From positions 1 through 64,000 of the forward strand of contig JBQTJW010000016.1 of assembly GCA_052386745.1 (NCBI GenBank): a DNA stretch of 64,000 bases. The letters are read 5' to 3'. Origin of the DNA: Panacagrimonas sp052386745 (GTDB taxonomy: Bacteria > Pseudomonadota > Gammaproteobacteria > Nevskiales > Nevskiaceae). A program made the translations under genes and the position numbers. The notes under the pieces are model-generated. The model saw only the letters and a list, made by a program, of their open reading frames with translations. It had not been told where the DNA came from and did no database searches. Below, piece by piece: positions 15,787-23,185 of the stretch (position 1 is the first letter of the stretch; the number at the start of each line of letters is the position of its first letter).

Positions 15787-16553
15787 GGGGCGGGACGGGT
15801 GGACGGTCTGGGGTTCTCCTCGGAACCGGACGGGGACTGCGCCTTGAGGCGCCTTTCGTATTCGGCAGCGGCGCCGGTGTCACCCAGCGCGTGTTCAATC
15901 TGTGCGCCCAGCGCCAGCATCTGCACCGAGGGCGGTGCGACCTTCTCATAGCGTTGCAGGAACGCGCGGGCGTGCAGGTAGTCGCCTCGCTCGGCGCTCA
16001 GCGAGGCCATCTGCGCCAGCGCCTCGGCAAATTCCGGGCGGATCGCCAGCGCCTTGCGGAAGTAGCCCTCGGCCCTGTCCAGGTCCGGCACGCGGCGCGC
16101 GCACACGCCGGCATTGGTCCAGGCTTTTTCGGGCTCGCCGTAGCGGGGATCGTTGGCGGCCTCCTGGAACTGCCTGTCCGCCTCGCGACCCCGGTTCTGG
16201 CCACACAGGAACACGGCGAAGTTGTTGCGCGTGGCGGCGTCGCGCGCGTCCAGCTGAAGTGCGCGCAGGTAGTGTTCCTCGGCGCGCTGCGGCTCTCCGC
16301 GGCGCACGTACACGAAGGCGATGCCCGCGTGCGCGGCGGCGAGCTCAGGGTCCTGATCGAGGGCGCGGTCGAACTTGTCCAGCGCCAGGTCCAGGTCGCC
16401 GTTGCGGGTGTAGGCCGTGCCCAGCTCGGTGTTGATGCGCGCGGCTTCCTTGAAGTCGGGCTGCGGCCGGCGAAGCACGCCCGGCGCGTTGTCCTGCGTC
16501 GTGGTGCAGGCACTCATCAGGACGAGCATCGCGCAGAGAAAATAAGGCCTCAC
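15783..16553 (-). CDS. pilW: type IV pilus biogenesis lipoprotein PilW/PilF (TPR)
   Basis: Outer-membrane-anchored pilotin needed to assemble the PilQ secretin; 256 residues. Seen: a lipobox LMSAC near residue 16 and then consecutive tetratricopeptide repeats (AARINTELGTAYTRNGDLDL, AAHAGIAFVYVRRGEPQRAE, AWTNAGVCARRVPDLDRAEG, AEALAQMASLSAERGDYLHA). In this conserved block the gene lies between rlmN and rodZ, as expected. With pilZ at 3.6 kb, it points to a functional type IV pilus. Confidence 0.92.
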   Translation of the reverse strand: MRPYFLCAMLVLMSACTTTQDNAPGVLRRPQPDFKEAARINTELGTAYTRNGDLDLALDKFDRALDQDPELAAAHAGIAFVYVRRGEPQRAEEHYLRALQLDARDAATRNNFAVFLCGQNRGREADRQFQEAANDPRYGEPEKAWTNAGVCARRVPDLDRAEGYFRKALAIRPEFAEALAQMASLSAERGDYLHARAFLQRYEKVAPPSVQMLALGAQIEHALGDTGAAAEYERRLKAQSPSGSEENPRPSTRPAP

Positions 16554-16593
16554 CAGCCCGCCCGGCGACCGACACCGATAGGGCCGGCCCGCA

Positions 16594-17679
16594 TCAGCCA
16601 GCCCTCACGGGGATGTCCGACAGGCGCCGCTTCTGCTTGTTCAGCACCTTGCCCACGAGCTGGCCGCAGGCGGCATCGATGTCGTCGCCGCGCGTGCGGC
16701 GCGTGGTGGAGATGATGTGCTTGGCGCGCAGCACGTCGGCGAAACGCTCGATCGCCTCCGGGCTGGAGCGCTTGAAGCGCGTCTCCGGAAACGGGTTGAA
16801 CGGGATCAGGTTGACCTTGGCCGGCATGCCGTTGAGGCGCCTGGCCAGGTCGCGGGCAAGCGCCACGGAATCGTTGACGCCATCCAGCATCACGTACTCG
16901 TAGACCACGTGCATCTTGTGGTCGCGCCCCGCGGTGTAGCGGCGGCAGGCGTCCATGAGTTCGGCCACCGGGTACTTGCGGTTGATGGGCACGAGCACGT
17001 CGCGCAGCTCGTCGTTGGGGGCGTGCAGCGATACCGCCAGGGCGGTGTCCACGTCCTCCCGCAGGCGGTCGATGAAGGGCACCAGCCCCGAGGTCGACAC
17101 GGTGACGCGCCGCTTGGACAGGCCGAAACCGAAGTCGTCCTGCAGGATCTTCACCGCCGGCAGCACCGCGTTGTAGTTGGCCAGGGGTTCGCCCATGCCC
17201 ATGAAGACCACGTTGGAGATGACGCGTTCGTTCTGGAAATCACCGCCCAGCTCCTTGGCGGCAAACCACACCTGGGCGACGATTTCCGCCGTCGTCAGGT
17301 TGCGGTTCAGGCCCTGCTGGCCGGTGGAGCAGAACGCGCAGTCCATCGCGCAGCCCACCTGCGAGGAGATGCACAGCGTGCCGCGGTCCTTGTCCGGGAT
17401 GAACACGGTTTCGATGGCCTGCCCGCCGCCGACCTTGAGCACCCACTTGCGCGTGCCGTCGGCAGACAGCTGGCCGGTGAGCAGCTCGGGCGGGCGGACG
17501 ACGAAGCTCGCCTCCATCCGCGTGCGCAGGTCCTTCGAGAGATTGCTCATCCCCGCGAAGTCATCGACCCCGCGGCGGTAGATCCACTGCATCACCTGGT
17601 CGGCGCGCCAGGGCTTTTCACCGATGGAGGCGAACTGTTCGCGCAGACGCTCGCGGTCCAGCCCGAACAGGTTGGTCAT
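16594..17679 (-). CDS. rlmN: dual-specificity RNA methyltransferase RlmN
   Basis: Radical SAM enzyme that methylates C2 of A2503 in 23S rRNA and A37 of some tRNAs; 361 residues. Seen: N-terminal WRADQVMQWIYRRGVDDF, the radical SAM cluster motif CAMDCAFC, GMGEPLANYNAVL, VSTSGLVPFIDRL, SLHAPNDELRDVLVPINRKY, and a C-terminal DIDAACGQL with the second catalytic Cys. ATG 17679 was preferred over an in-frame ATG 90 bases upstream, whose extra residues look like noise. Confidence 0.96.
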   Translation of the reverse strand: MTNLFGLDRERLREQFASIGEKPWRADQVMQWIYRRGVDDFAGMSNLSKDLRTRMEASFVVRPPELLTGQLSADGTRKWVLKVGGGQAIETVFIPDKDRGTLCISSQVGCAMDCAFCSTGQQGLNRNLTTAEIVAQVWFAAKELGGDFQNERVISNVVFMGMGEPLANYNAVLPAVKILQDDFGFGLSKRRVTVSTSGLVPFIDRLREDVDTALAVSLHAPNDELRDVLVPINRKYPVAELMDACRRYTAGRDHKMHVVYEYVMLDGVNDSVALARDLARRLNGMPAKVNLIPFNPFPETRFKRSSPEAIERFADVLRAKHIISTTRRTRGDDIDAACGQLVGKVLNKQKRRLSDIPVRAG

Positions 17680-17790
17680 GGGTGACGCACTGGGCGCGCG
17701 CGCTGTGACGGCAGCGCTTGCGCCAAGCGTCACCTCATCAGTCTCCAGCTTGTGCGCCTCCCGCCTCACGCCTCACGCCTCCCGTCGATG

Positions 17791-18222
17791 TCAGCGCGTC
17801 CGCGGGCACAGTTCGGTGGCGCGGAAGAAATAGCCGATCTCGCGCTCGGCATTCTCGGCGCTGTCCGAGCCGTGCACGGCGTTCTCGTCGATGGACGCCG
17901 CGAAATCGGCGCGGATGGTGCCGGGCGCGGCGCTCTTGGGATTGGTGGCGCCCATGATGTCGCGGTGCCGGGCAATGGCGTTTTCGCCTTCCAGCACCTG
18001 GATCACCACCGGGCCGCTGATCATGAAGCTCACCAGGTCCTTGAAGAACGGGCGCTCGCGATGCACCTCGTAAAAGCCACCCGCTTCTTTCTCGGTGAGG
18101 TGCGTCATGCGTGCGGCCACGATCCGGAGACCGGCCTGCTCGAAACGGGTGTAGATCTGGCCGATGACGTTCTTGCCAACGCCGTCGGGCTTGATGATGG
18201 AGAGGGTGCGTTCAACCGCCAT
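17791..18222 (-). CDS. ndk: nucleoside diphosphate kinase
   Basis: Cytoplasmic enzyme that balances NTP and dNTP pools; 143 residues, normal length. Seen: ERTLSIIKPDGV, MTHLTEKEAGGFYEVH, GPVVIQVLEGENAI, MGATNPKSAAPGTIRADF and the active-site NAVHGSDS containing the phosphorylated His. ATG 18222 is preceded by AGGAACTCATCGTC; an upstream in-frame ATG would add 16 non-homologous residues. It heads the leftward conserved block. Confidence 0.97.
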   Translation of the reverse strand: MAVERTLSIIKPDGVGKNVIGQIYTRFEQAGLRIVAARMTHLTEKEAGGFYEVHRERPFFKDLVSFMISGPVVIQVLEGENAIARHRDIMGATNPKSAAPGTIRADFAASIDENAVHGSDSAENAEREIGYFFRATELCPRTR

Positions 18223-18339
18223 GACGATGAGTTCCTGTTGTTCCTGCGAAATTTGCTGGGACACGAGCACCGGACCGCGTCCGGATGCCCGTAAAAAGCG
18301 CGAGAGTTTACCGGCCCATGCCGCACTGCGGCAATTGCG

Positions 18340-19131
18340 TCACGCGGGCGTTCGCTTGCGATAGGCCAGCACCAGGAGCGCGCCGCCGGTGACCAGCATG
18401 GGGATGCACAATACCTGCCCCATGGTCAGCCAGCCCCAGGCGAGGTAGCCAATCTGCACGTCCGGAACGCGGACGAACTCCACGAGCGACCGGAACGTGC
18501 CGTAGACCACCAGGAACAAGCCGGAGATCGCCATCGACGGCCGCGGGCGCGACGAAAACCACCACATGATCCAGAGCAGCACGAAGCCTTCCAGGAAGGC
18601 CTCGTACAGCATGCTCGGGTGGCGCGGCAGGTGGTCAGAGTCGGTGGGAAAGACCATCGCCCAGGGCAGGTCGGAGGGCGCGCCCCACAACTCGGCGTTG
18701 ATGAAATTGCCGATGCGCCCCGCCAGCAGGCCGAACGGCACGACGATGGCGGCGAAGTCCATGACGTAGAAGAACGTCAGCCCGCGCGAGCGCGCGAACA
18801 GCCACACCGCGGTGATCACGCCCAGCAAGCCGCCGTGAAACGACATGCCGCCCTTCCAGATGCGCACGATCTCCAGCGGATCGGCCAGGAAACCGGGGAG
18901 GTTGTAGAACAGCGTGTAGCCGATGCGCCCGCCCAGGATCACGCCCAGGGCCACGAAATACAGCAGGTCCGACACTGCCTGCGCGGAGAACGGCAGGTGG
19001 TCGGACTTTCCGCGCTGGATCGCCAGGCCCCAGCAGCCGTAGAAGCCCAGCAGGTACATCAGCCCATACCAGTGGATCTGGACGGCGCCAAGGTCGAGCG
19101 CAACGGGATTGAAGTTGGGGTGAATCAGCAT
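18340..19131 (-). CDS. lgt: prolipoprotein diacylglyceryl transferase
   Basis: Inner-membrane enzyme that transfers diacylglycerol to the lipobox Cys of prelipoproteins; 263 residues. Seen: N-terminal PNFNPVALDLGAVQIHWYG, several hydrophobic helices, the conserved MSFHGGLLG and the signature GLLAGRIGNFINAELWG, then PRHPSMLYEAFLEG. ATG 19131 was chosen because homologs start with MLIHPxFNP; the longer frame upstream is not similar. The window encodes several lipoproteins that would be its substrates. Confidence 0.96.
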   Translation of the reverse strand: MLIHPNFNPVALDLGAVQIHWYGLMYLLGFYGCWGLAIQRGKSDHLPFSAQAVSDLLYFVALGVILGGRIGYTLFYNLPGFLADPLEIVRIWKGGMSFHGGLLGVITAVWLFARSRGLTFFYVMDFAAIVVPFGLLAGRIGNFINAELWGAPSDLPWAMVFPTDSDHLPRHPSMLYEAFLEGFVLLWIMWWFSSRPRPSMAISGLFLVVYGTFRSLVEFVRVPDVQIGYLAWGWLTMGQVLCIPMLVTGGALLVLAYRKRTPA

Positions 19132-19178
19132 GCGATCGGGAAAGCCTGTGTGGAGGCGCTGCCTTGGTGACGTTGCGC

Positions 19179-20363
19179 TCAGTTCACGCGGCAGTAGAAC
19201 GCCTTGAGATAGCGCGTCTCGGCAATGGCCGGGTGCACCGGGTGATCGGGCCCCTGCCCGCCCTGTTCCAGGATCTGCAGGCGCCGGTTCTGCGTTCGCG
19301 CCTCGCGCAGCAGCACGCGCTGGAGTTCCTCGGGTTCCAGGTGAAACGAGCACGAACAGGCAACCAGCACGCCGCCGGGCATCAGCAACTGCATGGCGGC
19401 GCGGTTGAGCGCGGCGTAATGCTCCAGACCGGCGTCGTGATCCTTCTTGCGCTTGATCAGCGCGGGCGGATCGACAATCACCACGTCGAACGTCCGTCCG
19501 TCGGCCCGCAACTGCTTGAGCTTGTCCAGCGCCTCGCCCTGCAGGGCTTCGAGCTCGAAGCCGTTGGCCGCCGCATTGCTGCGCGCCCGATCGAGCGCCG
19601 GCTGAGAGCTGTCGATGGCGGTCGCCGACGCCGCCCCGGCCACCAGGGCGCGAACGCTCCAGGCGCCCACGTAGCTGAACACGTCCAGCACGCGCTTGCC
19701 CTGGGCGTAACGGACAAGACGTTCGCGGTTGTCGCGCTGATCGAAGAACCAGCCGGTCTTCTGGCCGGTGCGGGCGGCCACTTCGAACCGGGCGCCGGCC
19801 TCGATCGCTTCGAGCGTCTCAGGAACGGTGCCAATGGCCTCGACCATTTCCGGCAGGTTCTCCGCCGAGCGCGCGCCGCCATCATTGCGCACCAGAATGC
19901 CGTTCGGCTTCAGCAGCTTCTGCACGGCCTCCACGACGAGCGACTGGAGACGATCCATTCCCGCCGTCGCGCTCTGCAGCACGCAGATGTCCCCGAAGCG
20001 ATCGACCACCAGCCCCGGCAAGCCGTCCGATTCGCCATAGACCAGGCGGTAATGCGGGCTCGGGTACAGGGCCTCGCGCAGCGCCAGCGCAGCGGTCAGG
20101 CGGCGCTCGATCCACTCGGCGTTGACCACCGTATCGGCGCGCGTGCTCAGCATGCGGGCCGCAATCAATGAGTTGGGGTTGACGTACGCCGTGCCGACCG
20201 TGCGGCCGCGCGCATCCACCACGTTCGCGCAATCACCCGCCTTGAAGCTCTTGAGTGGCGTGCGCACCGTATCGACCTCGTTGCTGAACACCCAGGAGTG
20301 GCCGACGCGCAGGCGCCGTTCGGCGTTGGGATTCAGGCGGAGAGGCGGCAGAGAGTCAGTCAT
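19179..20363 (-). CDS. rlmI: 23S rRNA (cytosine-C5)-methyltransferase RlmI-like
   Basis: SAM-dependent rRNA methyltransferase of 394 residues. Seen: an N-terminal PUA domain (LRLNPNAERRLRVGHSWVFS, VDARGRTVGTAYVNPNSLIA), a central DGLPGLVVDRFGD, the SAM-binding VLDVFSYVGAWSVRAL, the catalytic VDPPALIKRKKD and a Cys-containing VACSCSFHLE. RlmI methylates C1962 of 23S rRNA in E. coli; the exact target here is inferred. It lies 47 bases upstream of lgt on the same strand. Confidence 0.92.
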   Translation of the reverse strand: MTDSLPPLRLNPNAERRLRVGHSWVFSNEVDTVRTPLKSFKAGDCANVVDARGRTVGTAYVNPNSLIAARMLSTRADTVVNAEWIERRLTAALALREALYPSPHYRLVYGESDGLPGLVVDRFGDICVLQSATAGMDRLQSLVVEAVQKLLKPNGILVRNDGGARSAENLPEMVEAIGTVPETLEAIEAGARFEVAARTGQKTGWFFDQRDNRERLVRYAQGKRVLDVFSYVGAWSVRALVAGAASATAIDSSQPALDRARSNAAANGFELEALQGEALDKLKQLRADGRTFDVVIVDPPALIKRKKDHDAGLEHYAALNRAAMQLLMPGGVLVACSCSFHLEPEELQRVLLREARTQNRRLQILEQGGQGPDHPVHPAIAETRYLKAFYCRVN

Positions 20364-20959
20364 GAGGGCGCAGGTGCGAAAGACGTCCATTGTGCTACAT
20401 CCTGGACTTGCCCCGGAGCGGCGCCCGAATGCCGGCACTGACCGGCGCTGACCGGCACTGAACGGTGTCGATGTTCCGCGACCGCCCTTTCTCCCGGAAC
20501 TGGCCGTTCATCATCCAGATGGCGACCGTGTGTCGCGGGCGGTACTCCCCCCGGGGGGGGTGACAATGCGAGTCAGCCTTTGACAAACCGATCGCCCTGT
20601 TCCGACGGACTAATGCCTTTCCAAACGTGCGAACGTCCCACGATGCTGGAGCGGCGACGTTCCAGCCTAGCCAGGCTCCCGGCGCAGTTTGTGCCTCCCA
20701 GTCGCGCGGGACCCTTCCAAATCTTTCCCGAAAATCATCCGTTTGCTGCAATTTTGAGGAAAATTCGGATCCGGCGACTGATCGTCATGCTTCCACCGGC
20801 TCTCCGCGGATGCGTGCAGATTGAAGTCTCCCAGGGCAGAGTGTTTGTTTTTTGCAATTGAACCTCGAAGGCGACGCGTTCGAACCCTGGAACCGGGGCA
20901 TCGCGACCGTCCTTGAGCAACCAACTCGGCCTGATGCCGAGAACCTACTGGAGAAACGA
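20364..20959. other. 596-base intergenic region with short repeats and a leader hairpin
   Basis: This gap separates divergent rlmI and the first delta-60/Calx-beta gene. Three 10-base tandem copies close to ACCGGCACTG fill 20431-20460. A C6G8 run lies at 20547-20560. From about 20670 the DNA is more AT-rich than its surroundings. A 6-base-pair hairpin CTCGGC-CTGAT-GCCGAG (20925-20941) sits just before the ribosome-binding site GGAG at 20950-20953. No protein-like frame and no convincing -35/-10 pair was found. Confidence 0.6.
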
Positions 20960-23020
20960 ATGAAGCAGTTGAGCAAAAACTTTGCAGCTCGTGGACATGT
21001 CGCCGCCGCCTGGGCCAGCGCCATCGCCTTGAGCTTTGGCGCGAGCGCTGCCATGGCCGACGATGGCGACCTGGTTGCCTCCTTCGGAACAAATGGTGTT
21101 GCCAAGGTGAATTTTTCCGGCACCACGCTGGACACATTCTCCGCCGCAGCCGTTCAGGCCGATTCTTCCATTCTGGCGGCCGGCATCAATGCCTTCGGTG
21201 GTCCGGATGCCATCAATGGCAATACCAGCGACATCCTCATTGGCCGTTTCAGCGCTAGCGGCGGAGTCACCTCTTCCGAGCGAATTGACGATGTCATGAC
21301 CGGCCGACTGACCGGGGTAGGCGTCAGCGCAGCCGGTGAGATCGTGGTGATCGGATTCAATGGCGATGTCCCGACCGATGCGCAAGTCAAGAAGTTCGAC
21401 GCAACGGGGACCGAGACCGCTTCCTTCTCGCCCAGCGCGTCCGGCGATGGCCTGGTGTGCCTTGGCAAGCGCGTCACCTTTGGAGCCGGCGGCAAGGTTC
21501 TGGTGCCTTGCACGGTCACCGACGCGTCAACCGGCCGCGGCACGCCCGCGATCCTGCGCTTCAACAGCAACCTGACGCTCGACACCACGTTCGGGACCGA
21601 TGTCGATGGCGCCGGCACAGGAACCACGCGGTCCGGCATTGCGCTGGGCACCAGCCCGAACACCGATCTGGAAGGTTTCCCGCGCGCCAACGTGGTTGCC
21701 TCCGACGGTGCCGGCGGTTACTACCTGCTGGTTACGAACGTCGACGCCGATGCAGTAGCGGGCGTCATTCCGGGCTCGGTTTACGTGCAGCACTTTTCCG
21801 CGAACGGAACGCTGGACACCAGTTACGGTGCGGGTGGACGCGCCGCGGTGGCAACGACCGCCGGCAGCACCCAGACGTCGATCGACGGCGACAGCCTCCT
21901 GGTCGACGCAACCGGAAAACTGCTGGTCGGCGGTGCACGGGTAACGCCTGGCGCGGCCTCGTTCGTCGCTCGCCTCACCGCTGAAGGCACGCTGGATAGC
22001 AGCTTCGATACGGACGGCCTGGTTGACCCCCTGCTGGACGACGTCGCTGGCGGGTTCAGCGCCGTGTCGCTGTTCTCCGATTCGTCGGGCCGCATTTACG
22101 TGCTGAACTCCAAGGTTCTGACCCGCCTGACCGCTTCCGGTGCGGTAGACCCCACGTTCGACCGGGCCCCTGCCAACCTCGCCGAGCTCTACTCGCCGCG
22201 CGAAGAAAACACCAAGTGGGGCGGCGCCCTGGCCCTGCAGGGAGGGGCCACTGCACTGCTGCTGGGCGGCGTCGACCAGTTCCTGGTGGACTCCGGCACG
22301 CCATCCATCGCAACAGCGACCGTTGCCAAGGTCGATCTCGGGGCGCCGGTCAACGTGGTGAATTTCACCAAGGCAACCGTCACGGCCAGCGAAGGACGCG
22401 GCGCGACGCCCGTGCGCATCCATGTGAGCCTTTCACAGGCCAGTGCCGCGAACGTGACGGTTCCGTTCACCTTCAGCGGGACTGCGAGCGCGGCCGACTA
22501 CAGCCTGCCGAGCGGCAATTCGATCGTTATTCCCGCGGGAGAAACCACCGCTTCGCTGCCGGTGGTGATCGTCAACGACACGCTGGACGAGTCGAACGAA
22601 ACACTGAAGATCACCATGGGCACGCCCACGGGGGCTGCCGCGGGATCGTCAAGCACCTTCGACCTGAAGATCACGGACAACGACAACCCGCCTACCGTCA
22701 ATTTCGACAAGGCGCGGAGCCTCATGTCGGAAGGCAGCCAGGCGTCGGTGGCCATCCAGCTTTCGGCAGCAAGCGCGAAGGGCATCCGAGTGACGTACTC
22801 GGTGGCCGGCACCGCGGGTCAGGGCGATTTCAGCCTGTCGCCGACCAATCGCACGGTGTATTTCGCGCCGGGCGTCACCCGCAAGACGGTCGTGGTCAAG
22901 GCCGTCAATGACACGGCCAAGGAAGCGAACGAATCCATCGTGCTCACGCTCGATGCGGCGACTTCCGCCACCATCGGGAGCACCCCGGTGCGGACCGTCG
23001 TCATCGTTGCAAACGACTGA
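20960..23020 (+). CDS. secreted delta-60 repeat / Calx-beta protein, paralog 1
   Basis: Predicted exported protein of 686 residues, function unknown. Seen: a Sec-type signal ending ASAAMA near residue 32; delta-60-type repeats over about 35-470 with recurring motifs F.TNGVAKV, ADSSILAAG, LDTSYGAGGRAAV, LLVGGARV.PGAASFVARL and GTLDSSFDTDG (likely a beta-propeller); and two Calx-beta domains near 475-585 and 588-686 with VTVPFTFSGTAS.ADYSLP, SIVIPAGE and DESNETLKI. ATG 20960 was chosen for its GGAG site and signal peptide. It ends at a strong terminator. Its tandem paralog follows. A surface or extracellular role is inferred. Confidence 0.85.
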   Translation: MKQLSKNFAARGHVAAAWASAIALSFGASAAMADDGDLVASFGTNGVAKVNFSGTTLDTFSAAAVQADSSILAAGINAFGGPDAINGNTSDILIGRFSASGGVTSSERIDDVMTGRLTGVGVSAAGEIVVIGFNGDVPTDAQVKKFDATGTETASFSPSASGDGLVCLGKRVTFGAGGKVLVPCTVTDASTGRGTPAILRFNSNLTLDTTFGTDVDGAGTGTTRSGIALGTSPNTDLEGFPRANVVASDGAGGYYLLVTNVDADAVAGVIPGSVYVQHFSANGTLDTSYGAGGRAAVATTAGSTQTSIDGDSLLVDATGKLLVGGARVTPGAASFVARLTAEGTLDSSFDTDGLVDPLLDDVAGGFSAVSLFSDSSGRIYVLNSKVLTRLTASGAVDPTFDRAPANLAELYSPREENTKWGGALALQGGATALLLGGVDQFLVDSGTPSIATATVAKVDLGAPVNVVNFTKATVTASEGRGATPVRIHVSLSQASAANVTVPFTFSGTASAADYSLPSGNSIVIPAGETTASLPVVIVNDTLDESNETLKITMGTPTGAAAGSSSTFDLKITDNDNPPTVNFDKARSLMSEGSQASVAIQLSAASAKGIRVTYSVAGTAGQGDFSLSPTNRTVYFAPGVTRKTVVVKAVNDTAKEANESIVLTLDAATSATIGSTPVRTVVIVAND

Positions 23021-23053
23021 AGTCGGTCGTAGCGGGTCGCAGCGGCCATTGAT

Positions 23054-23084
23054 GGAACGGCACCCTCGGGTGCCGTTCCTTTAT
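23054..23084 (+). terminator. intrinsic terminator after Calx-beta paralog 1
   Basis: An 11-base-pair perfect stem GGAACGGCACC/GGTGCCGTTCC around the tetraloop CTCG (23054-23079), followed by TTTAT. It lies 34 bases after the stop codon. It implies that the two tandem paralogs are transcribed separately, or at least that the first transcript is ended here. Confidence 0.85.
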
Positions 23085-23185
23085 CCGCAACATGCAACCA
23101 TGCGCGAATCGAATTCAACCTTGTGACATGGATTTTCAGTGTCACGACCTGCAAGCTATTTCTTACCCATTACGCTGGAGAGCAC

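Noticed and set aside
20925..20959. Possible c-di-GMP riboswitch before the Calx-beta gene
   Set aside because: Only one short hairpin is present; the conserved GEMM core sequences are missing.
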